A stretch of DNA of 64,000 bases from JBAXEO01 sp963789515 (lineage in GTDB: Bacteria > Actinomycetota > Coriobacteriia > Anaerosomatales > JAAXUF01): the NCBI GenBank assembly GCA_963789515.1, contig CAWBKW010000004.1:248001-312000 (forward strand), in the 5' to 3' direction. Below are positions 9,341-19,816 of the stretch, piece by piece (position 1 is the stretch's first letter; every line of letters begins with the position of its first letter). The translations under genes and the position numbers were made by a program. The notes under the pieces were generated by a model, which saw only the letters and a program-made list of their open reading frames with translations, made no database searches and was not told the origin of the DNA.

Positions 9341-12028
9341 CTACTTCCCGAGGTAGTAGGCGACTCCCTCGAGCTTGTAGTCGGCCTTCAGGTTCGCGTC
9401 GATGGAGTTCTTCTCGTTCGGATCGGCCGTCCACAGGTAGGTCGGGTTCTTGAGGCACTGGAATCGCCAGACCGGGTAGGGCGTCGCGATCTTGCGCGAG
9501 ATCTTGATGGTGGTCGGCCCCTCGTACTGCCAGATGCTGTTGGGGTCGGCCTGGATGGCCGCCCGCTCAGCGGGGTCGGCGGTGTAGAAGTACGACCAGA
9601 TCCGCTTGTTCTTGAACCGCCACATGGTGTCGACGTTGACGGGGTTGGCCGAGTTGAAGGTGAACGCCGGCCCCTCGTAGGCCCAGGTGCCCGCCAGGGT
9701 GGCCTTGATGGTGTCTCGCTCGGCGGGGTCGGAGGTCCACAGGTAGTTGCCCACCATCGACGTGTAGCGGAAGCGCCACACCGTCACGGGCGTGGATGAG
9801 GAGACGGAGAAGACCTTGCTCTTGGCGCCCTCCGTGTTGCCCGCGTTGTCGACCGAGTAGTACTCGACGCGTGTAGCTGCCCAACGGGTCGGGGATCTCG
9901 ACCGTGGTGTCCGCCCCCGAGGCGACCGGCGTGACGCCGTCCTTGAGGATCCTCCACGAGGTCGACGCTACGCCGGACTGGCTGTCGGTCGGCGCCAGCG
10001 TCACGACCGCGCCGCTGGTGGGAACGTAGCTGGCGGCGAACGTCGCGTTGGTGACCGGCGCGGTCTTCTCGATCTGGATCTGGAGGGTGCCGGTGCGCGT
10101 GTTGTCCTGCGAGTCCCAAGCACGGTAGTTCAGTCGGTGCCGCCCGCGCTCACGGTGAAGCTCGTGTTGTTGGCGCGAGTGTCCCAGGTCGAGGAGCCCG
10201 GACCCTGAGTCTCGAGCCCGCTCACGCCGCTCGGGACGTCCGTGGCGGTGAGCTTCACATCGACGGTCTTCGAGGTCCACCCCGAAGGCGAGACCGAAGT
10301 GGTCACGATGGGAGCTGCCAAGTCGCCCGTGCCCACAGTGAACACCGCCTGTTTGGCCGCTTCGGCAGTTACCCACGTTGTCGGTTGCCCAGAACGAGAG
10401 CGTGTATTCAGCCCTTGGGGCTTGTCGGGACGGCGACGCTTGTCCCCGTACCCGACGTGGTCGGCGCAGGACCAGTGAGCTGCCACTGGGTCCTCGCGAC
10501 GCCTGAGCCACCGTCCGTGGGGGCCAGAGCGATGGTACCGCCACCAACCGGATAGTTGGGAGCAGCGTTACTCGTGGTGTTTGGCTTGGTGCCGTCGACG
10601 CGGAACGTCGTCGTCCTGCTCGTCTCGACATTGCCGGCACCATCCACGGACCAGTACTTGACCGTCGAAGTGGCGGCCTCGTTAGCGATGTTCACGATGG
10701 CCGGCCAAGCAGTGAACTCAACCGGGCCAGTGCCGTCGATTGAGACGAGCGTCTTGGCCATGCCACTGCCGTTGAGATTGTCGGTCGCCGTGAACTGGAG
10801 CGCGACCGGACCGCGCCTCCAGCCCGTAGCGGACGGATAGCCTGTAGCGGGCGTGCTGGCGAGCACGGTGGTGGGTGCGGTAACGTCGCCCGGCCACACG
10901 CAGTTGACGTTGGGGATCGCCGTGCCCTCGATGGGTTGCAGTTTCGTGGCAAGCAACAGACTCGATGCCTGGTTGTAGAACTGGGTGGTGAAGCCCGAGG
11001 CGAACGGCTCGATGAACTGGACGACGTAGTAGTTGCCCGTGCCGACCTTGGGATAGAGCCCGGCGAAGCTGTAGGCGCCACCGGCAACAGTCAGGGTGTC
11101 TGGAGGCTGGTTCAGGTCGTACACACCGCCCGTGTATGACAACAGCTTGACGGCCACGCCCACGGTCCCGACGCCGTTGAGCCTTCACGGTGCCGCTGAT
11201 GCTCGAGGCCCGGTCGAGGGCAGCGTTCTTGCCCGAGGTAGTCGATCCATTGGTGACCGCGATCGGGGTCGATGACCCCGCGTCGGCGCGTTGTTGTCGA
11301 ACCACTCCGTGAGGTAGGTGGTCGGGGCCGGATCGGTGAACCTGACCTGGTACGAGCCCGTTCCGAGCCCGGTGAGGTCGTACGTGCCGTTCGCGAGTGT
11401 CTGCACGGTGCGAAGCGAGTTGCCCGCGCCGCCGACGCGGTAGGCGTCGACCTGCATTCCCTGCAGCAGTGTGCCGCCGTTGGTCGCCGTGACGGTGCCG
11501 GTGATGTGGCCGGTGTTGCCCTTGGTCTGCCAGTTCAGGACGGTGTTGCCCTGAGCGGCCAGCGCCGGGCTCGTGATGGCGATGTAGTACGTCCTGCCGT
11601 GCCACCGCGGGGAACTCCACGTGGCCGCAGGGAGCAGGATCACCGGGCAGGAAGGACTCGGGAACCTCGACCAGCGAACTCACCGTCGAGCCCCGTGTAG
11701 GCCCTGACCTCGGTGGGAAGGGGCTCGGGCACGGTCGGGTCGATGCTGCCGCTCGTGTCGAAACGCACGATGTCGTCAGCCGGAGCGGTCCACTTGTACC
11801 AGATGGACGCGGTGTTCCCCGCGGGAGGGACCTCGCCGGTCTCGAGCGTCGCGGCCGACGTTCGTGCCGGCGATGGTGCCCGACGCCGCGGGTGCCGAGA
11901 CGGTCCGGCCGCGACGTGTCGCGAAGTACGTCGTTCGCGGGCGCAGCAAACGCTCCAGCCGCACCCGCCCCGAGAATCACAGCTGTGAACAGGGCAAACG
12001 TGACTGCGGTCAACCAACGATTGCGCAT
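9341..12028 (-). CDS. large secreted surface protein with Ig-like domains and C-terminal WRF/DUF5648-like repeats, several frame changes
   Basis: About 890 residues once frames are joined (changes near 11640, 11180, 10400, 10130 and 9870). It starts with a signal peptide (WLTAVTFALFTAVILGAGAA). Next come carboxypeptidase-regulatory-like segments (TATNGGTLLQGMQVDAYR) and at least three Ig-like/OmpL47-type modules with the recurring phrase YWSVDGAGNVETS, ending in TKPNTTSNAAP-like turns. The last 150 residues are three repeats of about 45 residues beginning VWRF or MWRF and containing YLWTSDPAERDTI or close variants, as in DUF5648. It is probably a cell-surface adhesin-like or wall-associated protein. 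It is the last gene of an operon with the TPR-like and ATPase-like proteins. Confidence 0.7.
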
Positions 12029-12045
12029 GTGCGCTCCAATTGCTC

Positions 12046-12834
12046 CTACGGTGCGGCCGGAAACGCTGCCGCGGCCTTCTCGGCGAGCGCTTTCACATCA
12101 GCAGGGGGACCCGACGAGGTCACGAGCACCTCGAAGACATACCGCCCTCTCCGGAAGGCAACGGTTGCAAACCGCGTACCGTCGGTGCCGAAATACCCTG
12201 TGACTCCTCTAACAGTCACCACGGCCGGGTCCTTGGGGTACAGGCCCTTGCTCACGCCGTCGAGGAACTTCTGCGCTGAGCTCCCGGAACCACGGTCGTG
12301 AACTGCCCAAACAATGTTGATGGCGCCGGTGTCGGAGGCGTTGGGCTCCCCCGCCAGTGTCGCGTCCGGAGCGATGATCTGCGGCGACCCCAAGGAGAAC
12401 CCGTCCATCGCCGTCGGCAGGAGCTTCTTGAGCGAGATGTCGCCCGCGAACGGGTCCGGCTTGTTGGGATCCGGCTTGGGCGGCTCGGGGGTGGTGGTCG
12501 TCGGAGTCGCCGGGCTCGGTGGCGGCGTCGACGGCTTCGGCTCTGCGGTGGACTTCTTCAGCTCGGCCAGCTTGGTCCGGGCCGCGGTGTTGGAGGGATC
12601 GATCGTGACCGCACGCTCCAGCAGCATGATCGCCGTACTGGTGGCTTCGTTGGAGAGCGCCGAGAGCGCGTTGTCGTAGTCCGACTTGCTCTGCTGCTGG
12701 GGGTTGAGCTGGATGGTGGCCGGCACCGGCGGGCGCTTCGACGCGGCGAACAGCGAGCCGGCGACGATGGCCACCACGAGCACGGCTACCGTGATTCCGG
12801 ACCGGATGAGCGTGGTCTTGCTCGGCATCTTCAC
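12046..12834 (-). CDS. membrane-anchored protein with TPR-like segment and Pro-rich linker
   Basis: Intact, 262 residues. An N-terminal membrane anchor (GITVAVLVVAIVAGSLFA) leads to a short helical TPR-like pair (YDNALSALSNEATSTAIMLLERAVTIDPSNTAARTKL), then a Pro/Thr/Lys-rich linker of about 45 residues and a globular domain of about 130 residues (GFSLGSPQII to AFPAAP). The globular part, with repeated small strands and AEKAAAAFP at its end, is not recognised. The start overlaps the end of the ATPase-like gene and the stop precedes the surface protein by 17 bases, so the three are one operon. Confidence 0.7.
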   Translation of the reverse strand: MKMPSKTTLIRSGITVAVLVVAIVAGSLFAASKRPPVPATIQLNPQQQSKSDYDNALSALSNEATSTAIMLLERAVTIDPSNTAARTKLAELKKSTAEPKPSTPPPSPATPTTTTPEPPKPDPNKPDPFAGDISLKKLLPTAMDGFSLGSPQIIAPDATLAGEPNASDTGAINIVWAVHDRGSGSSAQKFLDGVSKGLYPKDPAVVTVRGVTGYFGTDGTRFATVAFRRGRYVFEVLVTSSGPPADVKALAEKAAAAFPAAP

Positions 12835-14197
12835 TCTGAGTCGGCCTCCTCCCAGCTCGCGGCTTCGCCGGCCTCAAGGGCCTCGGCGTCCAGCGTGGTG
12901 GCGCCGCGATCGGCTGCGCTCTCGATGGCCACTCCTGCGGCGAGGCAGAACGCCTTCAGACTGCCCTCGGCGCGAGCGAGCAGAGCCGAGAGCACAGGGT
13001 CGCCCACCGTGAGCGGGAGCCGCGCCGGGCGCGGCCGCTGCTGCGAGCCAGCGGTCCAGCATCTCGGCGTCGATGGCGTCGGGCGACTCCTCAAGCGCGA
13101 GCACTCCGGGGAAGTCCCACTCCAGCCGCTTGCCGGAGCCGAACTGCTCCTCGAGTTCGGGCACGCCGCCGCGCTCGAGCAGCATCACGACGACAGGCAT
13201 CGTGCCTCGAGCATCCAGCGAAGCTCGGAGAGCGTGCCGGTGATCTGCGAGCGGATGTCGGCGGGCGTGGCCGACCAGTTGTCGAAGCCGTCGTAGATGA
13301 GGACGATCTTGCGGAAGCGGAGGCGGGCGAAGCGCACGAGCGCCGTCAGGGTCTTGCGCGGTGCCTTGGTGATGGTCAGCTCGGCGGTCAGTGCCACGAG
13401 GCCGCGGTCACGATAGACCCGAAGTCCCGCGCAATGACCGGCGAGAGGTGGACGTTGGTGTACTCGACCAGGTAGTCGAGAATCGCTCGATCGGCGTCCT
13501 CTTCGGGTGCGAGCTCATCGGCGATGATGACCTCGGTACCGGGAGCGTCGCCGATGGTGCCGTCGATCTCCGGAGCGACTGTCGTCCTCCTCGACGTCTG
13601 AGAGCGAGGTCGCAGGGGCGGGTGTCGGCGACTTCGGCCAGCTCGGGCCGACGCTCGACCTTGGCGATGCCGAACACGTCGGCGACGGCCGCGGCGGGGT
13701 CCTCGGCGAAGCGCGCTTGGTAGGCCGCGAGCGCCTCGGCACCGAGCACCTGGTAGGACACGAGGCTCTCGTCGGGCTCGGCGAGCACCTTGCCCACGTA
13801 CAGGCCGAGCGTCTTGTCGAAGTCCCGGAACGCAAGGCGCTCGGCGACGATCTGCAGCGTCGCGCGCACGCGGCCGAGACGCATCATGAACATGAGTACG
13901 TAGGCGTGGAGCACCTCGAGGCCCTCATCGGTGGCCAGCGAGTGCTCGACACGGGAGATGGCGCGGTTGGGGTAGTACGGGGGCATCAGCTCGGACTTGG
14001 TGACCACGATCGGCTTGGCCTTGTCCTCGCCGGCTGATCGCATCGAGCATCGAGAGCAGCGCGTTGGACTGCGATGCGACCTCGAGGTCGATGGGGTCGA
14101 ACTCGCTCACCGCGTCCGAGAGCGCGAACGGATTAGCGACCAGGCCCAGCGGCCGGTAGCGATCGATCTCGAACTTGGCCTTCATGTCCGGATTCAC
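12831..14197 (-). CDS. putative ATPase of unknown role, several frame changes
   Basis: Collinear pieces give about 450 residues. The N-terminus (YRPLGLVANPFALSDAV) and the segment RKIVLIYDGFDNW look like parts of an AAA/STAND-type NTPase, the latter resembling a Walker B strand. I do not see a normal Walker A; the place where one might sit reads AKPIVVTKSELMPPYYPN. The C-terminal 110 residues are acidic and helical. Start GTG 14197 has GGAG five bases away. The frame changes near 14040, 13600, 13450, 13200 and 13050; those I checked fit single-base insertions. It heads the operon with the anchored TPR-like and surface proteins. Confidence 0.5.
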
Positions 14198-14299
14198 GCG
14201 AACTCCTTCACGGTCAGTGCAGGACTAGGTTGAGCTTGAGCATCCATGATACTGCGACTCGGCAAGACCCGAGGTGATCGGGGCCCTGCCACGACAGAG

Positions 14300-14326
14300 G
14301 GCCCCGGACCTGTGTGGTCCGGGACC
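14300..14326 (-). terminator. hairpin terminator of the hydrogenase operon
   Basis: An 11-bp stem (GGUCCCGGACC with GGUCCGGGGCC, one G-U pair) and 5-base loop lies about 55 bases beyond the cytochrome stop. It is GC-rich and without a clear U-run. Confidence 0.55.
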
Positions 14327-14382
14327 CCCTTGATCACTCTTCGAAGTCCTGGGATGAGGACCTCAGTAGCCTCAGGTGACGA

Positions 14383-15777
14383 CTACTTGTTGTGACAACG
14401 CTCGCACACGCCGCGGTTGTCGGCGCGGAGGAGAGCAGCTCGTACCCTGGTTGTTCAGGCCGTTGTAGCTACCCTTGTCAGGATCGACGCCGGGGATGCC
14501 GTCGCTGAACCGGAATGTAGACGTGCCGGACGGTGTTGACTCGACAGGTGAGCAGCAGCCCAGCCGGTCATCTCAACGGACGAACCGTGCGCACGGTGGC
14601 AGGTCAGGCAGCCGATGTAGCCGTCAGTCCACGTCGCCGCCGCTGCCCGGATTCTCGAGCGGGACCCACGCGGAGTCCTGCACGACTTCCTCTTGCAGCG
14701 CACGACCAACGCCGATGCCAGCGGCCATGTTCTGGTCGACAGCGTGACGGTGGTAGGCCTTGGGCCGACCTGAGGAGCGGCACCGAGACCAGGCAGGTAC
14801 GGGTTGTAGTTGTAGGTCACGGCCGTGGCCAGCGTTGGCCTGGTTGTAGTTCGTGTGACAAGCCGAGCACCAGACCGACATGGACTTGGTCTGGCGGCAG
14901 CGTCTCCGTGTGCAGGATGACGGTGCCGTCGGTCTTGGTGTAGTTCGGGCGGTACAGCGCCATCTGGGCAGCGCCGGCCTCATGCTTCAGCCAGCCACCA
15001 TTGGGGAGCGAGCCGACCTGGACGCCGCCGCCGGGGTTGGCGACATACGTCGGAACCGGGTAGCCGACTTCGTTCGAGAAGACGAACGGGGTCGGGACGT
15101 CGCTGGAGTCATAGCCACCAACGGTGACGCCGTTGACCGAGGCCTTCAGGAGGCGGTAGTTCGACGTACCGTGAGGATCGTGGCAGTCGGTGCAGGTGAG
15201 ACCGACGGTGCCGCCGTAGTGCTGCGGCGAGGCGCCAGCGCCCCACAGCGGACCGGTGACATCCATCTTGTGGGCCGAAGAAGCGGCCTTGTACGAGATG
15301 GACGTGCTGGTCTGCCAGGCGTACGGATCGGGCATGCGGTTGAAGCCACCGCCGTTGAGCGGGGCGTTGAACGTGGAGGCCGTCTGGTACATCGGTGGCA
15401 ACCGACACGCCGCCGTCAGTGACGCCGTTGGCGCCACTGGCGTCCGGGGTCGCTACACTGCTCGCGGCCGAAGGGCCGCTGTCGAAGACACCGCTGGCGA
15501 CGTTCGTGGATGCGCCAGGGGCGGTATCGCCGTGGCATGCATTGCAGAACTCAGTCATCGTAGCGGCGCTACCGACGAGCAGTGCGCTGTCGTGCTGAGT
15601 GCCGAGCGTGTCAGTCCAGCCGACGGTCGAGAACGACGTGTGGGCGCGGTGACAGCCGGCGCACGAATCGGTGTCATCGATGTAGCCACCGTGAGGACCG
15701 AAGTTAGCGTAGGCGGAGCCCACGAACGCGAGGCAGAGAGCCAGGCTGAGGGCCAGTACGATAGAGATTCGCTTCAA
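14383..15777 (-). CDS. secreted multiheme c-type cytochrome of the hydrogenase operon, frame changes
   Basis: About 460 residues. A signal peptide (ISIVLALSLALCLAFVGSAYA) is followed by at least six CXXCH sites: CAGCH, CNACH, CTDCH, CSACH, CLTCH and a C-terminal CERCH; some are spaced in pairs as in doubled-CXXCH cytochromes. Start: TTG 15777 lies eight bases after GGAGG; the upstream GTG overlaps that site. The frame changes near 15400, 15110, 14830, 14640, 14530 and 14440. It follows the hydrogenase large subunit by about 20 bases, so it is probably the first electron acceptor of the hydrogenase outside the membrane. Confidence 0.8.
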
Positions 15778-15796
15778 GATCTTCACCTCCCTGTGA

Positions 15797-17952
15797 CTAG
15801 TGGATCGCGCAAGCGATGCACGGATCGAATGACTGGGCAATACGCAGAACCTCGACGCCACCGTTGGCGTTGGTGATAGTGCCGAGTGGTACGCCGGCCG
15901 ATCGCGTAGGTCGACGGCCTTGACGGCATCGCGAACGGAGCACCGATGACGGCTGCTTCGATCGCGCCGTGATTGTCGACGACGCCAGTGACGGCCGTGC
16001 CGACGACCGGCGAACCGTTCCACGTGGTGGGAACGATGCACTGGTACTTGGTGATCTTGCCCGCACTGATGGTACATGGTGTGCATGAGAGCACCACGCG
16101 GTGCCTCAGTGCCGCCCCAACCCGAAACCGTACCGGCCGGAATGGCCTTCTGGCGCCAGGTCGAGCCGACGACGTCGAGTCGCAGGGGCACCGGTCTGCG
16201 TCGCGGAGCTGAGCACACCAGCCGCCGACCCCAGGTGCCCGTTCCACCGTAGGCAGCGGGCTTGTTGTAGGTGCCGAGGATGTTCTGGATCAGGTACAGC
16301 GACTCGATCGCACGGCCGCGGAGGCGGTCCATGGTCGACTTGCCGGCCTTGAGGCCCAGAACGTGGTCGGTGATGATGCCCGTGATGATGGTGTCGGCAT
16401 TGGTGTACGCAGCGACGATCGTGTCGTGGCGTCGTCGCGCCGAGAGGCCTCAAGCGCAGCCAGGTTGGCACGATCATGGCGTACGTGAACGTCGTGGTCG
16501 GCAGCGATAGTGCCTGGCAACGCGAGTTCGAACGGTCGCCAGACCGGCCTTGAGGAGCGCCACAGCGATGTCCGCGAAGACCATCGCGGGATCAAGACCG
16601 GTGTTGCCGACCAGACGGTCTTGACGTACGCCGTGTAGTAGGCGCCGAGCGACGTCGCGAGCGGCACGTTGTCCTGGAAGAAGCCAGCGACGAACATGCG
16701 GGCCATCGGGCCGACCTCACAGGCATGGCCGGCCCAACGCGGGGCCTTCATGTACGTGTAGCCAACGGCACGGTTCGGCTTGGTGCGGGAGACGTTACCC
16801 GGGTAGGCCGAGGTGCCGGCGCCGTACGCAGCGGTGTCGAGCGAGTCGATCGCGTAGCGCGAGTTCGAGATGTCCTCACGTCAGGTTCGTCGGGACGGCA
16901 TTGGTGCCACCGAGTCAGGAACATGCTCGCGACCTCGGCCTTGTTGACGACCGTGAAGTCGCGTCGATGAGCGTTGTGAGGTCCTGCACGCCACCCGGGA
17001 GACCGAGCGCGTCGGTGTCCGGGTTCGGGAAGGCGCCCCACGCCAGATAGCGACCGAGACCGCGCGCCGTAGCCCATGCCGGTGCCGGTCGCAACCGTTG
17101 GCGGGGCTGTTGTGCGTGTTGTCGTAGTCCGGGTAGAGCAGGCCAAGCGCGAGGGCGATCGGCACATACTCCTGGATGACGAAGAGGCCGATCTCCTTGG
17201 CGAGGTTCTCGAACATGGTCATGCGGCTGTTGGCACCGCGTGAGGTTCTCGGTGCCGTCGTACGTGACGCCGCCGCCGATGTAGACGGAGGTCATCGGCA
17301 TACGTCCGGCGAACAGCGCGCCAGCCTCGAACGTGAGGCGACGAACGCGCAGCGCTACGACGTAGCTGCGGATGACGGTGGACCACAGGTCGTCCGAGAA
17401 GCCGTCAGCGCCGATCGTCGGAAGCGCACGGCCGTGCGACAGCATGTCGACAGAGTCCCGTGGAGCGCCGCCAGCGTCGGTGCCGTGGAAGTACAGCTGT
17501 CGGCGAAGTACGGCGTCCACGGCGGAATCGCCGGCCCCTGGATGTAGCTGGGGGCGGCAAGGTGGTAGAAGTGCGTGATGCTCGACATCAGGAACTCCAT
17601 GCCAAGCACGAGGTTCCGGATGCTGACCGCCTTCTTCGGTACACCATTGGTGCCGTCGAACGCGAAGGTGATGTGGCCGGCGCTGTAGCCGAGCACGTTG
17701 TCAACGGCGTAGGTGGAGGTCATGCCGTGGGGAACCGGGCAGACGCCACAGATACGCTGCACGAACGTGATCGCGTCGTTTGCCGCACGTCCGAGCAGGA
17801 AGTTCTCAAAGCCGCGCCACAGGTTGCCGTGGGCCTTGGCATTGATGATAGTCGCGCCGGTGAGCGCCGTCGGTCGTGACCTTGATGCCAAGGTGACCTT
17901 CGATGCGGGATACCGGGTCGACTTCGTATGTTCCAGCAGGTCGATTAGCCAT
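15797..17952 (-). CDS. [NiFe] hydrogenase large subunit, multiple frame changes
   Basis: Binds the NiFe active site that splits or forms hydrogen. The start ATG has AAAGGAGG nine bases away; the protein opens with TYEVDPVSRIEGHLGIKV. The L1 nickel-binding motif is RICGVCPVPHG, and the protein ends with the L2 motif DPCIACAIH, which also means there is no C-terminal extension after His for a maturation protease to remove. All four ligands are Cys, not selenocysteine. At least six frame changes break the gene; the pieces are collinear. The joined length (about 715 residues) is longer than the usual 550-600. It is exported with the Tat-signal small subunit encoded just upstream. Confidence 0.88.
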
Positions 17953-17977
17953 CTACTTTTGCCTCCTTTCGAGTTCT

Positions 17978-19381
17978 CTAGCGCACCACGAACGGTACGA
18001 AGCTGTCAGGATAGCCCTTCTCGGTGCACGCCATGCAGGGGTGGCCAGCACGAGTGCAGTGGCCGCCGGTCATGGTCGTGCCGTTGGGGGCAGGGTTGGC
18101 CTGCGAGACGCCGTAGTCCCAGCCGGCCGGGTTGGTCGGCTGCTGGTTGTTCCAGCCGTGGAGACCGCAAAGCGACTTGGCGGCCGGGCCCTTGCAACCG
18201 ATCTTCTGCAGGCAACCGGGGTCGCCGGGCTGGCGGCGTAGACGCCCTTGACGTAGTTGCGGTACCGCGGGCAGTACGGGCCGTGGATCGGGTTGCCGTA
18301 GACGGCCTTGATGCGACGAGTCGCATCCACGCCGCCGCCGACATTGACGCCGATACCCAGCGCGTTGTTCGCGTTGGCGGCGACCTTCTTGAGCACGCCG
18401 AGCGTGCCCACGGTGCCGACCGGTGCGCTCAGGATGCTGGGGATGTCGACGAGGAGGCAGACAACCGAAAGAACGAACCACCAGGGGTTCGTCGGGCAAC
18501 CGGGAACGTTGATGACCTTGCCGGCCACGTTGGCGTTCGAGTGCAGCGGCGAGGTAGTCGAACGATGCCCAGCGCGTCCGTCTGCGACTTGCCGGTGTCG
18601 AAGTGAGCAGCCGCGGTCGTGATCGGAGGCTTGCAGCCCGGATACCCGCCGAACGTGGCGCACTGGCCGATGCCGATGACAGCACCGCAGTAGGGGCTCT
18701 CAGCGAGGGCCTGAGTCATCTCGGGCATGTCGATCTCGCCGACAGGGCCGGTCGAGTTCGTCGTGCCGTCCATGCCGATCGAGCACCACGGAACGGCCTA
18801 CGGAGCCGGCCGAAGAGTCGCCCCACGCGCCGCCGTTGGCCTTGTTCTGGAGCGCACCTTCAACAACGAGCACGAACGGGCGTGTTGTTGGCGCTGCGAA
18901 GTTCGTCAGCCACTGGTACGCGAGGTCGCCGCCCATACCCATGACGGTCTCGTGGTAGATAAGGTCGATCACGTCGATGACGACGTCGGCGATGTCCATC
19001 GAGCCGGTCGGACTCGCGGGCTCAGAGCCAGTGACGCGGATGTCAGCAGGAAGCAGTCCGACCCGCGGTTGAGACTGGCGGCTTCTCCGGTGGTCGGCAG
19101 CGTGCCGGCGAGCCCAAGAGCGGCAGCGGTGGTGATGCCGGAGCCGGGAATCGCCTCGCCGTCAGCGTTCTCGAAGATGCCGAGAAGCGACGTGGAACAG
19201 CCGGTGCACTCAGCACCGTGAATCCATACTACTCGCGGCTTGCCGAAGGTTCCTTGGTAGGGAGCGCCAGTGCGTTGTACGCAAGCGCCTCCATGATCTG
19301 GGACGCCTGCGACTGGCTGAAACCTGCGGCGGCGGCGAGCGCACCCAAGCGGGTGACGAACTGTCGCCTGGTAATAGCCAT
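17978..19381 (-). CDS. [NiFe] hydrogenase small subunit with Tat signal, multiple frame changes
   Basis: Iron-sulfur subunit passing electrons from the NiFe site. The N-terminus has a twin-arginine signal (ITRRQFVTRLGALAAAAGF). It is followed by the proximal-cluster motif VVWIHGAECTGCSTSLLG, GQCATFGGYPG, VINVPGCPTNP, HGPYCPRY, and the C-terminal cluster cysteines in CLQKIGCKG, a Cys-Trp block and GHPCMACTEKGYPD. At about 465 residues it is longer than typical. There is no C-terminal membrane anchor: it ends SFVPFVVR. The start codon follows GGAGGAG by three bases. At least four frame changes (near 19235, 19030, 18880, 18550). Probably a respiratory uptake enzyme; no maturation genes are in the window. 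Confidence 0.88.
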
Positions 19382-19689
19382 ACTCTCTCCTCCTTCACCA
19401 TGTTCGGTGTCGTGTAGAACTGATCAGACAAAAGCGATTTAGCCTCTGAACGCGGAAACGGAAATAGAAAAAGCCACCTCCTTTCGGTCCGCGTTTCTGA
19501 GGAACCGGGTGGAGACAGCTTCGCAGGAAAGGCCCCTGAAACGAGCGGTCAGACTTCACGAGCCCCAAGAGGCAGAGAACGGGGCAGGTGATTCCGACCA
19601 GTCGGGCCTTCGTGCCGGCTCCAACCCGGTGGTCTACGACGTAGCGAGTACCTCTTTCTTGAGAACGCTCTTTGGCTGTCAGGTACCCA
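19382..19689 (-). other. long leader of the hydrogenase operon
   Basis: About 300 bases lie between the promoter and the hydrogenase start, with no convincing gene. The stretch can form several hairpins, including CCGAC/GTCGG and GCCCC/GGGGC. At about 19485 it also has an AAAGGAGGTG sequence like a ribosome site, followed by a T-rich stretch and no matching start. It could be a regulatory leader; I do not recognise a known riboswitch. Confidence 0.35.
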
Positions 19690-19705
19690 TGTAACAGATG
19701 TTACA
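19690..19705 (-). promoter_or_regulatory. operator palindrome TGTAAC-N4-GTTACA of the hydrogenase operon
   Basis: A perfect 6+6 inverted repeat with a 4-base spacer, the geometry used by FNR/CRP-family regulators. It starts six bases after the -10 box, so it covers the expected transcription start. The same palindrome lies in the same place at 27868-27883, and I found no third copy in the window. Confidence 0.65.
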
Positions 19706-19711
19706 ACGGAC

Positions 19712-19741
19712 AGAATACTTCCCTCTGGCGCCTCTCGTCAA
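19712..19741 (-). promoter_or_regulatory. sigma70-like promoter of the hydrogenase operon
   Basis: On the minus strand TTGACG, an 18-base spacer and TATTCT match the -35/-10 consensus well. It lies between the terminator hairpin of the NHL gene and the palindrome. Confidence 0.55.
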
Positions 19742-19751
19742 GTGCTTGCAT

Positions 19752-19803
19752 CGGCGGGCCGGAGTGACGTGGGTCACAAGTCCCGGGGCCTTCCGGCCCG
19801 CCG
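19752..19803 (-). terminator. hairpin after the NHL-repeat gene
   Basis: An 11-bp GC-rich inverted repeat (CGGCGGGCCGG and its complement) separated by about 30 bases lies 14 bases beyond the stop of the NHL gene. It separates the two respiratory operons and directly precedes the hydrogenase promoter. Confidence 0.55.
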
Positions 19804-19816
19804 GTACGGATGCCCG

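Noticed and set aside
15797..15830. Selenocysteine in the hydrogenase L2 motif
   Set aside because: Both ligands in DPCIACAIH are encoded by cysteine codons.
15797..17952. Hydrogenase large subunit as a decayed pseudogene
   Set aside because: All catalytic motifs are kept and the breaks look like isolated one-base errors, as in neighbouring genes; decay would also hit the motifs.
19485..19500. Small leader peptide gene after AAAGGAGGTG
   Set aside because: The only start (GTG) overlaps the ribosome-site sequence and gives 12 codons with no pattern; I report it only as an odd leader feature.
19690..19705. Assigning the palindrome to a named regulator such as HcpR or FNR
   Set aside because: Half-sites do not match the FNR consensus and I cannot verify another named motif without a search.
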